Shown here: positions 1 to 13,499 of the stretch, piece by piece
Position numbering within the stretch: position 1 is the stretch's first letter
Layout: each line of letters begins with the position of its first letter
Source: Rutidosis leptorrhynchoides
Taxonomy: Eukaryota; Streptophyta; Magnoliopsida; Asterales; Asteraceae
DNA: 64,000 nucleotides
Assembly (NCBI RefSeq): GCF_046630445.1
Contig: NC_092334.1
Coordinates: 194,123,001-194,187,000, forward strand
Direction of reading: 5' to 3'
The notes under the pieces: generated by a model
Databases searched by the model: none
Told to the model about the DNA's origin: nothing
What the model saw: only the letters and a program-made list of their open reading frames with translations
Made by a program: the position numbers and the translations under genes

Positions 1-225
1 CTTCATTCAGCTTTTTCGACATTCTGAATATTGATTTGTGACTGAGTGCTTTTCAGAATTCCAGAAAGAGAGATCATAATTCTAAGAGATAAATGTCATA
101 CATATAACTGTTGATGTAGATATACTGTGAGTTTTCAAAGTACTGATAGCTGATTCCCGGTAATTAGTATGGCAGTTCTTGTTACAAGATACAGATGAGT
201 ATATGATAGGGTTTCAATGAATAAA

Positions 226-450
226 TATAATGATTTATCAGAGAGATTTAAACCGAGAAGCAACGAGGTTGCTGGTACGTCTGCTGGTAATATGGTAAAA
301 TATGAAAGGTTCCCCGGTAACAATAAAAGAGCACGTATATATATCAAGGTTATAATAAGGTTGTTTCGAACGAAAAGTCGAAGTTAACTTGTTGGAGCTG
401 TGACAAAATTGGCTAATTTGGAAAAAGATTGCAAAGTTATTTTCGATAAT
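226..450 (+). pseudogene. Gag zinc-knuckle remnant, antisense to element A
   Basis: On the plus strand, opposite to the LTRs of element A, a reading frame at about 214-345 leads into sequence at 390-435 encoding TCWSCDKIG, a stop, then FGK, with a cysteine one frame away. The spacing is that of a retroviral-type CX2CX4HX4C knuckle with one shift. The matching site in element B (minus strand, about 10970-11030) reads ICWSCDKI followed by YFERNY. The two copies preserve the knuckle start but have lost different parts. It looks like a captured piece of a gag gene. No rest of a gag-pol is visible on this strand. Confidence 0.4.
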
Positions 451-1657
451 AATAACGTAAAGGAATTAGCACAGCTACGCATTTAACGTTTACTCAATTT
501 TCGAGAGTTTTCAGGTGCACAACAATATGCATCGATCTTTTCTTCCGTACGTAATGTGCATTTGGTTCATCCTTTCGATTGAGGTGTTTTCAAGAATCGT
601 GAAAGATTTTGAACGCAGATTTGTAATCGTCAAGATACAAATGAAGTTTAAGATGAAATCAAGTGGCAAACTTGAAGAATTGTTTAGTTTCATATATTAT
701 AATCAATATTTTAATTCATTTTAATTGTTTAATGTTATTAGTCCACAGTCGATAGTCCACAGTTGACAGTCCAATAATTCATATATATATAGTTTAATAT
801 ATAATATTCGAATTAATTAATACGTGTCGTGACCCGTATACGTCTCAGACTCGATCACAACTTAAACTATATATATTATTGTAGAATCAACCTCAACCCT
901 GTATAGAGAACTCGATCATTACTGCATATAGAGTGTCTATGGTGATTCCAAATAATATATATAGATGCGTCGATATGATATGTCAAAACCTTGAATACGT
1001 GTCCCGATATTTAAAGTGCGTAAAATAAATAACAGAAATTAAATAATGATAAATAAAGTGCGTAAAGTAAAAAACAGAATTTAAATAACAATAAATAAAA
1101 TTGCGAGAATTAGATTGCGATAAAATAAATTGCGATAAATAAAATGTAATACGGAATTAACAGTTAGCTAGGAACAGTTAGCTATGATTTTCTTAGCGTG
1201 GATTCTTAACAAAATTTCATATTGTTAATTAGTCTGTTTCTAATCAATTTTTATTGTGTCCATTTTTTTTCTTCATTATGCCACTTGTTGGATTCTGATA
1301 TGTCAAAATCCTAATATGAAATTTGAATTTGAATGAAAATAGTTATTCCTTGGTGAATGGATACATTTATCGGTGGATGTAAGTAGGATAGTATATGACT
1401 GTTGAAACAGATTCGAAGAACGTACAGTGTAACTTATTAATATGAAATTTAAATATTCCTCGGGTATTACCTACCCGTTAAAATATTTTCACCATTAACA
1501 GTTTGTACAAGAGAATTTGTATTTACAATCTTTATGAAAACATATATACATGTATATTTTCTTCAGATGTATTCATGGATTTAATGAGTTAATATGATAT
1601 TAAACTCATTTGCTTTTCGGTTGGAACTAGAATAAATAATCTCTAAAACTTTAGAGA
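451..1657 (-). other. Non-coding internal region of element A
   Basis: AT-rich DNA without a supported gene. It matches element B 9790-10930 inverted. It includes the block at 730-970 also found inside the LTR of SOLO1 (29050-29330), and, at 1470-1485, the minus-strand motif AACGGGTAGGTAATACCC, which resembles the element's polypurine tract. Confidence 0.6.
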
Positions 1658-2154
1658 TTACATATTCGTCATGTCGAACGAAGATAAATGAGGTAGAACG
1701 ATACGTAGAACGAAGATCATATTCAAAGTACAGATGATGATATTGAAGCATGGATTGTTGATGGTACTGGTGCTGTTATTGATGGTACTGTTGGTGCCAG
1801 TGATGTTGCTGAAGCTGGTACATTTTGCACCATATTCTCCAAATTGATTATTCGAGCGCGAAGTTCGTTGACTTATTACTCCAGGATGATTGTCGATCAT
1901 AACGAGCGGATGAATAAGGTTTAGAATCTGAGTTATGATATATTTGTGGCGAGATATTCGAGAAATGAGGATGAAAATGGTATTACGAACATGTTCGCTG
2001 GTAAGTGCTTCAGGTTCTTCGCCAAAAGGTGAATTCGGTTAGTGGATGAGATCGCCTTCTGCGCGTCTCCATTTATTAAGTCGACTATGAATCCATAAGA
2101 TGAATTGGGGATGGAGGATTGGTTGTTTCATTCTGGTGTCGTTGCTTCCGGAGC

Positions 2155-2244
2155 TTAGATGACTATCCATTCTGAATAACTGTCGGGATAACTATCGGAA
2201 TAGCTGTCGGAATTCGAGGGACTCGAACTAGTTGAGGGATTCAT
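2155..2244 (-). pseudogene. Decayed 5' ORF of element A
   Basis: An ATG at 2244-2242 opens a serine/proline-rich peptide (starts MNPSTSSSPSNSDS) that meets a stop at 2157-2155. It occupies the same place, about 400 bases after the PBS, as the 176-codon ORF of element B at 9077-9607. The DNA downstream of the stop remains alignable with B but carries further stops. I read it as a broken copy of the same gene. Function unknown. Confidence 0.5.
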
Positions 2245-2660
2245 CTCGTACGATCAGATGAATGATTTTCGATAAGGAATAGAATAGGATGTAGATTAGT
2301 ACCCTGCAATACATAATTTACATATGCATATATGATACTAAAATCCTATAAGTTACGGAGGAATCTACGGAAGCTTCAGGCAAAGTTTACAGTAACAGAT
2401 ACGCTAAGATATGAATTAGCAGATATGCTAAGATATGAATTTGTCTATACACTATTAATGCAATCAATGCAGTAAGATGTGTCTAGACTAAGAATGATAA
2501 GAAGGTAATTTTCCTAAGGAGGATAAGCAGATGATTTCCGACACGAAATGATAAGCAAAACTTTTGACATGCAGACACGGTCGAAGTCCAGACTCACTAA
2601 TGCATCCTAACAACTATCAGTTAGACAAACTAATGCAAGACATGGTTCGCTAAGACCACC

Positions 2661-2672
2661 GCTCTGATACCA
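2661..2672 (-). promoter_or_regulatory. Primer binding site, initiator Met tRNA type
   Basis: The minus strand reads TGGTATCAGAGC two bases inside the LTR end. This is the usual plant initiator-Met tRNA PBS of Ty3 and Ty1 elements. It fixes the orientation of element A. Confidence 0.9.
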
Positions 2673-3735
2673 ACTGTGAAGACCCGTCCTAATCCATCCG
2701 GACGAAGTCATCAACTTTTGATCCCAGAGCGATGATCGACTCCAAGTAATGTCCTTAAAATGAGCAAATGCACAGCGGAAGGTTTCTTTCGTACCTGAGA
2801 ATAAACATGCTTTAAAGTGTCAACCAAAAGGTTGGTGAGTTCATTAGTTTATCATAAAGAATCATTTCATAATTTTAATAGACCACAAGATTTCATACTT
2901 CCATTTCTCATAATCATACGTCCCATGCATAGAGACAAAAATATCATTCATATGGATTGAATAGCTGGTAACCGACATTCACAATATGCATATAAGAATA
3001 TCCCCATCATTCCGGGATCCTCCTTCGGACATGATATAAATTTCGAAGTACTAAAGCATCCGGTACTTTGGATGGGGCTTGTTGGGCCCAATAGATCTAT
3101 CTTTAGGATTCGCGTCAATTAGGGTGTATGTTCCCTAATTCTTAGATTACCAGACTTAATAAAAAGGGGCATATTCGGTTTAATAATCCAACCATAGAAT
3201 GTAGTGTCGATTACTTGTGTCTATTTTGTAAAACAGTTATAAAAGCAGCGCATGTATTCTCAGTCCCAAAAATATATATTGCAAAAGCATTTAAAAAGGG
3301 AGCAAATAAAACTCACCTAATGTATTTTGTAGTAAAAATACATATGACGACATTGAACTACTAGATAATACAGGGCTGGCCTCAGATTCACGAACCTATA
3401 TAATTTATATACATTAACACATATACTTGTAATCGAGCAACTAAATTTACATATTATTAGTGCTATAAATGTTATTTTAATAATTTTTATGTTTCATCAA
3501 TAAGTAATTTAAATATTTCTATTTTATGTACATTAACTAAATATTAAGTATTTATTATAAACGTTAGTATATATATGTTATATGTATTAACTATAGTGTT
3601 GTAAAGTTAAAAATCATTTGATAAAATAATATTAATAATAATAAATATAAAGTTGTATTATTTTATAATTATAATATCAATAAATATCTTTAATAATGAT
3701 AATAATAATGATAGTAAGTGTAATATTTATATTAG

Positions 3736-3842
<107 letters not shown>

Positions 3843-3885
3843 ATATTTATAAACAAGGAAGACTACCTTAATGAGCTCTAAAAAA

Positions 3886-4110
3886 ATGCACGAAGTCGGA
3901 CTCGAACCCGAGACCTCACGTTAACCATAGCACACGCCTAACCACTACACTGCTTGATACTTCTTTGATTTATCTACTACACTTTTAAGAACAATCTCAG
4001 CCCAACAAAGAAGGGCAGTCCAACAGCAAAAAGAAATAATTAATTTTTAGCAGCCTTGGTTCGAACTCAAGACCTCTCGTTCCTCAACACAACTCCTAAC
4101 CATTGATTTG
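3886..4110 (-). other. Two tRNA-like modules in the LTR of A
   Basis: On the minus strand, 3954-3886 reads like a tRNA body: an A-box-like GTGTAGTGGTTAGG and a B box GGTTCGAGTCC (3908-3898). A second copy at about 4110-4050 has GGTTAGGAG and GAGTTCGAACC (4068-4058). Spacing between the boxes suits a pol III type 2 promoter. No CCA end or acceptor pairing is seen, so these are tRNA-derived, SINE-like modules, not tRNA genes. Confidence 0.6.
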
Positions 4111-6755
4111 TTAAACTAATCTTGTAGTATTTCACGTTCTTAATCATTTAACCTATACTACGTGTTTATCATTTTTCCTAGTATCACTATCAACATATTA
4201 TCATCAATCTCATCATTTTTATCATCACCATAATCATTCTCGTTCATGACCATTAACATAGCCCGATCATCATCATACAATCATATTAATACAATCACCA
4301 TTATGTACCATTTATCTTCCTTGATCACAGCTAAATCAAAAAATAATAAACAGTCGCTCGTCCAGATGGGTAACGGCCCAATCAGTTCACAAGCTCAAGT
4401 TCAATTAAACAAGAATCAGTCCATTAAGCCGGTCCAACAGATAGTTCAGCCCAACTGAAAAATTCATGGACTTTGGTTTTGGAAACATGAATTTTGAACA
4501 GTAACAAAAAAAAATAATAACACGCATGTATTCCTCATCAATCATTCTTGTGAAAAGAAAATCCAATAGCCCCTATACCTTTTATTTGGTCGGCCATGAA
4601 GGTTCTTTTGTCCCACAAGCCAATAGTTTTGTAAAGTAATTAAATAATCAAGTGTGATCATGATATGTTCCACCACCATTATTACTTATTTCAAGCTCGG
4701 ATGCAGGAATATAGAACCATAAAAGTAAGCTGCAGTAGCAGCGAAGTCGAATAGCAACAACATAGATGGCGGTTTTGGTTGTGTTCAAAAGTGGTGTTGT
4801 GATTTCGATAGTAGTGATAATTTATCTTTGGTTAGTAACCGACAGGGAAGCAGTCATAGTAGCAACAAATGGGTGTGAGTTTAATAGAAACAGAAAAAGG
4901 TTACGACTGCAGCAGTGATTTTTGGGTATTCCCATCGTGAACAGAAAGAAAAAAAAATATAGGATGGTGGTTTGGAAGGTCATTCACGATGGGTCTAGGA
5001 GAGAGAGATTGTGAGGTAGAGAGAGAGTGACGAGGTAGAATAGTTGTGATGAGTTTGGTTGTTTACGACAGGAAAGAAAAGCATTCGAAGTTCGTGGTGG
5101 TGATATTAGTTCGGGAAACAAAATATGTAAATAGGTGGTGGTTTCAAAGATGGTGGATTGGGATGGTTCCAAGGTGGTTCATATCTTTGTTTTTGTGGTG
5201 AACAGAATTTAAAACGAATCAATTCTTAATGCGAGAAAAATAATAAAACAGGTAGATATATAGATAGTTCAACTATCGTACCTGACTGAAACCGAAGCCA
5301 TCTGGATGACAATAATGCACATCACGCTGCATCAAAAGTATAGTAGTGGACTATGAGTAAGGCTATTAAAACAGTGTATATAACCATGACTAGTAAATCG
5401 ATTTGCCATGAATGCTCAGTGGTTGATGGATTGATCTTGTAAACTAGGATAAAGATGATGGTTTAAAGTGATGGTAGTCGATGGTGGTTATGGGTGATAT
5501 TTTGTTCTTGTAGAGGGTGATGATGTGTTGGTGTTGGGTTTTCAAGATGGTGAGCAAGGTGTTCATATATAAAGGAATAGATAGATGAATATGAAAGATA
5601 AAAAAAAAAGAAAACAAGAATCTCAAATTAAATACAGTGAAACTCAAAAGTAATTTCAATTATGGAATTAAAGTAGGTGTTCATGATTCGGAGAGAAAAC
5701 AAAAGTGGGTGGTGATTGATCAATCAATTAAAGTCCGTGATAGTTAATTCTTGAGACAACGAAATAGGTGGTGGGTAGGTACATGATTAATATCAAAGTA
5801 TCAATCTATATCTATATATAAATAATAGAACGTATAAATAATAAAATATTATAAATATAAAATATCATACATCTCAATTGAAAAGTTAAGAGAAAACTAT
5901 GTTACCAATTAATCAATCACATGTTCACGGGTTTAATTAAGAAGTATACTGTCGACATTTTTAGTTCGGGTGTCATATCATGCTTCGTCGATAATCAGTG
6001 GCGGATATAAGTTTTCAAAAGTATCCCAAATTTTTACATTAAATAACTTTATTTATTTTAGTCATCACATGTGAAACTTGTGCTCAAAAAGGTTTGTCTA
6101 ATATTTATTTTAATACGCTCACAAACTCGCATCTTACTTGTTTATTATCAATTGAAATGACAAATGGTTACTACAATTATTAAATATTTATTTTTTAATA
6201 TATATCATTTATACATATATAGATATGTGTTAAATAAAAATTATTATCACATCTTATCTTTATTCTATTTTATTTAATTTATTTTAACAACAACAACATA
6301 TAATATTTCAAATTATATTTCAAATTATTATTTATATAAACACACACGTATCTATTTACAATTAGTTGTTCGTGAATCGTTGGGAATAGTCAAAGGTTAA
6401 CTGAATCCATATAACAGTTCAAAGGTCAGATGTATACATGAACACAGTTCAAAGTTTATGAGACTTCATCATTACAGACTTTGCTTATCGTGTCGAAATC
6501 ATATAAGGATTATGTTTAAATTTAGTCGGAAATTCCCGGGTCATCACATAGTTCTCTTTCTTTTTCGATTTTAATTAATTCCAAACACAGTCAATCAAGT
6601 TTGTTTCAGTTTGGTAAATTAAAGACAACATCTAAAACTTATTTTTGAATGGGATTAAGAATCTGGTCGATTGAATTTGATTGAAGGAGAAGAATAAAAG
6701 GGGAAACTTATTGAGATGGTTTAAATATAATTACAGAATAGAATTAGTCAGAAAA

Positions 6756-6830
6756 GGAGCAGCAGCTCATTTGGTTTGTGGGTATGTCGGGTTTGCGAAA
6801 GGTCTCGGGTTCAATCCCAACTGGTGACAA
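6756..6830 (+). other. tRNA-like module in the 5' LTR of B
   Basis: A-box-like CAGCTCATTTGG near 6761 and B box GGTTCAATCC at 6808-6817, followed by a short linker and an (ATT)n tail at 6875. Same module as 14720-14795. Confidence 0.6.
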
Positions 6831-6874
6831 ATCTTTTTAAAAACCGCTTTTTGAGGTAGTTTCCATTTTCAAAA

Positions 6875-6875
6875 C

Positions 6876-6969
<94 letters not shown>

Positions 6970-6970
6970 G
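6875..6970. repeat. (ATT)n microsatellite
   Basis: About 32 ATT units. The other LTR of the same element has only a short ATT tract at 14839-14862. Confidence 0.98.
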
Positions 6971-8674
6971 TTGTTGTTATTGTTATTAATACACTCAATT
7001 ATCATTATAAGATAGGTTATTATCATTTCTAAGTATTATTATTATTTATGATAAAAATAATTGTAAAGATTATCATGATATATATATTAATTATAACTAC
7101 AAATATGGAAATTATTATTATTACTAAATACTTAGAAGTATCATTATCATTAATTAAATTAAGAGTATTAGCATTATTATTATTATTAGTATAAGTATTA
7201 TAACTACAACTAGGATTATTATTATTATTAATGTTATTACTAATATTATTATCATTTTAGTATTAGCCTTAAGTATCATATTTAAATATGTCAGTTTATT
7301 AAAAATAGGTATTATCATTAATATCACTAATATTACAAGGTATCATTAATAGATTTATCATTTAAACACTAACATTAGTATTAGGGTATGATTTCTGGAA
7401 ATTATATTAAAACTATCACTTTTACCCTTATTATTAACAGTATTATTTTTACTAAAACTATCATTATTATTGTTATTAGTATTATATAAATCACTATTAT
7501 TAAAATAATTATGATTATAAAAATAAAAGTTTTAATGACATTATTAAAGTCATAAGCATAAAAATAAAAGATTTCATATATAATTATGTACTTAACAAAC
7601 ATAACTTATCTATATTAATATTTAAATATAAAATAAAAATATATATATTGAAACTTATTAACTTATTATATATAAAAATTACATCAATAATAATAACATA
7701 CATATTTGTTCGATTACAATTACATACATTAATAAGTATACAAATGATATAGGTTCGTGAATCCGAGGCCAACCCTGCATTGTTCAGTTGTTAAATGTTG
7801 TCATATGTATTTTTACTACAAAATACATTAGGTGAGTTTCATTTGCTCCCTTTTTAAATGCTTTTGCAATATATATTTTTGGGACTGAGAATACATGCGC
7901 TGCTTTTATAAATGCTTTACGAAATAGACACAAGTGATCGAAACTACATTCTTTGGCTGGATTATTAAACCGAATATGCCCCTTTTTAGTCTGGTAATCT
8001 AAGAATTAGGGAACAGACACCCTAATTGACGCGAATCCTAAAGATAGATCTATCGGGCCCAACAAGCCCCATCCAAAGTACCGGATGCTTTAGTACTTTG
8101 AAATTAATATCATGTCTGAAGGAGGATTCCGGAATGATGGAGATATTCTTATATGCATATTGTGAATGTCAGTTACCAGGTGTTCAATCTATATGAATGA
8201 TTATTTTTGTCTCTATGCATGGGACGTATATTTATGAGAAATGAAAATGAAAATCTTGTGGTCTATTAAAATGATGGAAGTGATTATTTATGTTAAACTA
8301 ATGAACTCACCAACCTTTAGGTTGACACTTGAAAGCATGTTTATTCTCAGGTATGAAAGAAATCTTCCGCTGTGCATTTGCTCATTTTAGAGATATTACT
8401 TGGAGTCATTCATGACATATTTCAAATGATGTTGCATTCGAGTCATTGAGTTCATCAAGATCATTATTAAGTCAATTATAGTTGGATGTATTATGAAATG
8501 ATATGCATGCTATCAACTTTCAATGTTTTGAAAGATTGTCTTTTCAAAAACGAATGCAATGTTTGTAAAATGTATCATATAGAGGTCAAGTACCTCGCGA
8601 TGAAATCAACTATTGTGAATCATTTATAATCGATGTGGACATTGTCCGGATGGATTAGGACGGGTCTCTACAGT

Positions 8675-8686
8675 TGGTATCAGAGC
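8675..8686 (+). promoter_or_regulatory. Primer binding site of element B
   Basis: TGGTATCAGAGC two bases after the LTR end at 8672; initiator-Met tRNA type. Confidence 0.93.
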
Positions 8687-9076
8687 GATGGTCTTAGCGA
8701 ACCAGGTCTTGCATTAGTGAGTCTAACTGATAGTCGTTAGGATGCATTAGTGAGTCTGGACTTCGACCGTGTCGGCATGTCAAAAGTTTTGCTTATCGTT
8801 TTTGTCAGAAATCATCTGCTTATCATCCTTAGGAAATTACCTGCTCATTATTCTTAGGCAAGACACATTTTACTGCATTGACTGCATGAATAGTGTATAG
8901 ACAAAAATTCATATCTTAGCGTATCTGTTACTGTAGACTTTATCTGACATGTTTCCTTAATTTCCTCCATAATCTACGGGATCTTCTGTACTATATTAGA
9001 TATTCTATATAATTAGAATATTATCCGTTAACCGAAAATCATTTCATATCGAAAATCCTCTAAATGATCATAAGAG

Positions 9077-9607
9077 ATGGATCCTACACCTAGCTTGGAT
9101 TCCATTAGTTCCGGAAGCAATTTCGAGATGCGTATTGAAGTAGACTCCGAAGTAAATGAACCCGAAGTGTCTCCACCATTTAGCTATTTTTCTTTCTGGA
9201 GGAGATGGGAGTGGGTCCGATACTTACTCATTCGATGGAGAAATGAAGAAGGGGAGCCCTACCGCAAACCAAACTTACCTCCTAACATCGGAGAAAACGA
9301 TGTACTCACCGGTGAACCTATGAGCAACACTGTATTTACCCTTCTTGCTAAAGTTTTCCACCTCGGAGGTCGCATTACTGCAATCTCAGAAAATATTCAA
9401 CCTCTACTTTCGAATACCAATCGAAGGGGAATATTAGAAGAAGTTAGGGAACTTCGAATTGATAATCAAGATCTATCGAATCAGATGAGTGGATGGATAG
9501 AAATGATAGAGGGTAGGATAGAAACCCTGACAAGAATGGTGCGTGATCTACAAGCTATACTTACTACACCAACATCATCACAACCTCAGCACCAACAACA
9601 CTTGTAG
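9077..9607 (+). CDS. 5' ORF of element B, 176 aa, possible gag-like protein
   Basis: An uninterrupted reading frame that starts 390 bases after the PBS. The N-terminus is acidic and serine-rich (MDPTPSLDSISSGSNFEMR). The middle is aromatic and basic (residues about 35-60, FSFWRRWEWVRYLLIRWRN). Residues about 115-165 are predicted by eye to form a coiled coil (heptads rich in I, L, E, R), and the end is Gln/His-rich. I see no zinc knuckle and no match to a family I can name with confidence. Its position suggests a Gag-related or accessory structural protein. Codons after the stop at 9605-9607 keep encoding Gln/His-rich sequence with further stops, so the gene may once have been longer. Element A has a broken copy at 2155-2244. 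TEK has an unrelated-looking acidic ORF at the same place (35485-35904). Confidence 0.6.
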   Translation: MDPTPSLDSISSGSNFEMRIEVDSEVNEPEVSPPFSYFSFWRRWEWVRYLLIRWRNEEGEPYRKPNLPPNIGENDVLTGEPMSNTVFTLLAKVFHLGGRITAISENIQPLLSNTNRRGILEEVRELRIDNQDLSNQMSGWIEMIEGRIETLTRMVRDLQAILTTPTSSQPQHQQHL

Positions 9608-10584
9608 CACCAACAGCAATAGTACCACCATTAACAGTACCAGCAGCATAACCATTACCAACAACAACAACATTATCACATGCCTTGACCTCACAATCTA
9701 TACCTCAAGCATAATCATCATTCTACGAATTGTCCTACGAATCGTTCTACATAAACTATCTTCATCCGTCATAGCGATTATGTAATCTCTAATGTTTTAG
9801 AGATTATGTACTCTGGTTCTAGCCATAAATCTGATGAGTTTAATATCACATTGACTCATTAAATCCATGATTACGTCTGAAGAAAATATATATGTATATA
9901 TGTTCTCATAAAGATTGTAATTAAAAGTTTTATTGTAAAAACTGTTAATGGTGAAAATATTTTAACGGGTAGGTAGTACCCGAGGAATATTTAGATTTCA
10001 CATTAATAAGTTACACTGTACATTCTTTCAATTATGATTCAACAGTCATTTACTATCCTACTTAAATCCATCGATATACAAATCCGTTCACCACAGAATA
10101 ACCATATTCATCCAATTTCATATTGGGATTTTGATTTATCAAAATCCAACAAGTGGCATAATGAAGAAAACATTGAACAAAATAAAATTTGTTAGAAACA
10201 AACAAATTAACTATGAAAAATATTGTTAAGAATCCACGCTAACTGTATCCAGCTAACTGTTCCTAGCTAACTGATTACATTTTATTTATCGCAATTTAAT
10301 TATCGCAATTTACATTCTCGCAATTTTATTTATCGTCATTTAATTTCTGTTATTTACTTTACGCACTTTATTTATCGTTATTTAATTTCTGTTATTTATT
10401 TTACGCACTTTAAATATCAGGACACGTATACATGGTTTTGACATATCATATCGACGCATTTATATATATTATTTGGAATAACCATAAACACTCTATATGC
10501 AGTAATGAAAGAGTTCTCTATACAGGGTTGAGGTTGATTCTACAATAATATATATAATTTGAGTTGTGATCGAGTCTGAGACGT

Positions 10585-10604
10585 ATACGGGTCATGACCC
10601 GTAT
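10585..10604. repeat. Perfect 20-base palindrome
   Basis: ATACGGGTCATGACCCGTAT equals its own reverse complement. The copy in element A (about 826-845) is imperfect. Confidence 0.9.
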
Positions 10605-10884
10605 TAATTAATTCGAATATTGTATATTAAACTGTATAAGAATTATTGGACTGTCAACTGTGTACTATCGACTGTGGACTAATAACATTGGACAATTAAA
10701 ATGAATTAAAATATTGATTATAACATATGAAACTAAACGATTCTTCAAGTTTGCCACTTGATTTCATCTTAAACCTCATTTGTATCTTGATGATTACAAT
10801 CTGCGTTCAAACCTTTCATGATTCTTGAAAACATCTCAAACGAGAGGATGAACCAACCGCACTTCATCTACGGGAGAAAAGATT

Positions 10885-11115
10885 GATGCATTTAGTTTTG
10901 CATCTGAAAAACTCTCAGAAACGGAGTAAACGTTTAACACGTAGTTGTGCTAATTCCTTTAGTGTTATTATTACCCAAAATAACTTGGTAATTCCTTTCA
11001 AAGTAGCAAATTTTGTCACAACTCCAGCAAATCAACTTCGACTTTTCGTTCGAAACAACCTTATTATCACCTTGATTTATATGTATGCTCTTTTATTGTT
11101 ACCGGGGAACTTTTT
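10885..11115 (-). pseudogene. Gag zinc-knuckle remnant, antisense to element B
   Basis: Minus-strand sequence near 11040-10970 encodes NEKSKLICWSCDKI followed by YFERNYQVI. It matches the remnant on the plus strand of element A (226-450). The first two cysteines of a CX2C knuckle remain; the His and last Cys are gone. Opposite in orientation to the LTRs, so it is not the gag of this element. Confidence 0.4.
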
Positions 11116-12844
11116 ATATTCCACCATATTACCGTCAGCGTTTAATCATCTAAAAACACAATTCTCTTGAAATCACCTCGGATCGATAACCAATGATTCA
11201 GATATGGTAGCAGTAAATGTAGAGGAATCGGCAATCAGTACTTTGAAAACTCACAGCATATCTACATCAACAGTTATATGTATAACATGTATCTCTTAGA
11301 ATAATGACCTTCCATTCTGAAATTCTGAAAAACACCCAGCCTACGAATTAATACATTGAACTTTGAAAAAGCTGAATGAAGCAGTAGAAACTGTAGATAA
11401 CCGTAAATGACCTTAATTGTCGGAAGTTTGATGATAGAGAATAGTACGTTGGAAAAGCTCAGAAAAAAATTGGAACTGGAAAATAAATTGAGCTAACCAC
11501 GAAGGAGACCAAGGACAAATACAAGGACCAAACACTATATTCAAAGAATCCAGGTAATTCTGGATCTGATGAAATCATTAGAGAATATCTTGCCCGAAGT
11601 CATGTTAAAAATCATGCAGAAAATCTTTCTTCATCAACCATCGAACTTAGAAATTCCAAAATATCATCTTAAATATTTTCGATATTTCTGAAGATATTTT
11701 CATAAATATTCTCGTCCAAAATTATTTATCTCTTCGTGTTATCTACATTATATCATAAAGGAAACTACTTTAGTTTCTAAAATTCTTTAAAATTCGAATT
11801 TGAAATATGAATGTTATTGAAGTAATGTTGGGAACTGATGCATGAGTTAGTATAATATAATGACACTTGATCAACGTGATTATATTACAGTAAGTCATGT
11901 TGAGTTTCTAATGGAACGTGATGATTCACAGACCTTAACGTCATCATGTGCCATGTTACATAACTCTTTCATTCTACGTAACTCCTGAACAAATCAAGAA
12001 AATGTATTCTTGATGGTTCTATCTTCCGTGATGTTGATAAATTTGAAAATCAAATCGTGCCATCACATTCCATCCTGCTTAGAACATTATAATTATTCGA
12101 AACTCTATATCTATGAATTCTGGACCATTATTCGCTTGATTTAGAATCGGGGAGAGAAAACAAGAGCATGGAGCTCCGAAACATAACAAGGGATATACAA
12201 CCGATCACAAACACAGAAATTACAAACTGTGTATATCAGTGCGTATAGCAATATAAAGACACGGGAGGATTAGAAATACTATAATCCCTAGAGCATAGTA
12301 AAAGTTAACAGATTCCTCCGTCGGTAGATGAAAAAGGAGGAAGACAGAAGCGATTGTCAGAAGAAGGACAAGGATCAGTACTGGATTAAGCATTTTTACA
12401 ATCTTTTGGATGTATGAAATAAGAAAGAAAGTATAAGAATGGTGAGAATAATGGAACGGAAGAGTTTAATTTATAAGGGAATTATCAGACAGAGTAATCG
12501 AGGCAGATCATCATATTTAATTATAGAGATCTTAAATTCCTTATTCGCCGAAGAATCAAATCTTTTAAATTTCAAAGATTTTCTTTGAATCCCTTGAATT
12601 CCGGAATTCAACCAAAACCACGTCAAAAGTTAAGACGCACCTTATTTTCTAAATTCAATCATGACTAGTCAAAAGTTATGATAAAACTTGTCTTTTTCAT
12701 TTCACTATTTAGTGATAACTTCATTCGCACTCTTCGAGTAATCAAATTGTTTTGTCCATATTATGCAATGATGATAAAACTTTAATTTCTAACTCATATG
12801 TGTCATGAAAACATACTTATTGTCATCCATGACCATCCCACTCA

Positions 12845-12879
12845 AATTTCGGGACGAAATTTCTTTAACGGGTAGGTAC
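12845..12879 (+). promoter_or_regulatory. Polypurine tract region of element B
   Basis: TTTCGGGACGAAATTTC followed by AACGGGTAGGTAC, directly before the 3' LTR. The same arrangement precedes the 3' LTR of TEK (40635-40667), so the primer for plus-strand synthesis lies here. Confidence 0.75.
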
Positions 12880-13070
12880 TGTGACGACCCAAAGATTTCT
12901 GATCAAATTTAAACTTCATCTTTATATGTTTCCGACACGATAAACAAGGTTTGTAATGTTGAAGTCTCAAAAACTTTGAACAATGTTCATATATACATTT
13001 GACCCTCGACTATTCCTGACGATTCACGAACGATTGATTGTAAATAAATAAAGTATATAAGTAAATGAAA

Positions 13071-13114
<44 letters not shown>

Positions 13115-13412
13115 TTGAAAATAATAAAATATAATTTAAACATTTAAAAATAAATATGTGAATTAAGATATAAAATAAATGAGTTGAATATACACATAAA
13201 TATATGATTTCTTATAACTATTATTATATGTATTGTAATATATGTTAAAATGTACAAAAATTTAATACTCAATATTAGTTATACAATATAAAATATGATA
13301 TAATTAATAAATTATATTAATAATATATTACAAATTGGAATTTTAGCTAATATAGTAATATTATTATTACTATCAATATTAACATCTATATTAGTAATTA
13401 TTAATATGAAAA

Positions 13413-13415
<3 letters not shown>

Positions 13416-13497
<82 letters not shown>
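13416..13497. repeat. (TA)n microsatellite
   Basis: About 40 TA units in the 3' LTR of B; a shorter TA run lies at 13072-13109. Confidence 0.98.

Positions 13498-13499
<2 letters not shown>

Larger units (their letters stand above)
6549..8672 (+). repeat. 5' LTR of element B, 3' part
   Basis: Matches 14513-16610 almost base for base apart from microsatellite length. It ends GGGTCTCTACA. A GAGGT/ACCTC hairpin lies at 8582-8596. The upstream part was separated by element A. Confidence 0.93.
9786..12844 (+). other. Non-coding internal region of element B
   Basis: No supported gene for 3 kb. Holds a polypurine-like AACGGGTAGGTAGTACCC at 9963-9980, the block 10440-10690 shared with the SOLO1 LTR, a 20-base palindrome, and an antisense gag knuckle remnant near 11000. 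The part 11400-12840 has no copy elsewhere in the window and I recognise nothing in it. Confidence 0.55.

Noticed and set aside
3886-3960. A true tRNA gene
   Set aside because: A and B boxes are present but no paired acceptor stem or proper anticodon arm can be drawn; listed as a tRNA-like module.
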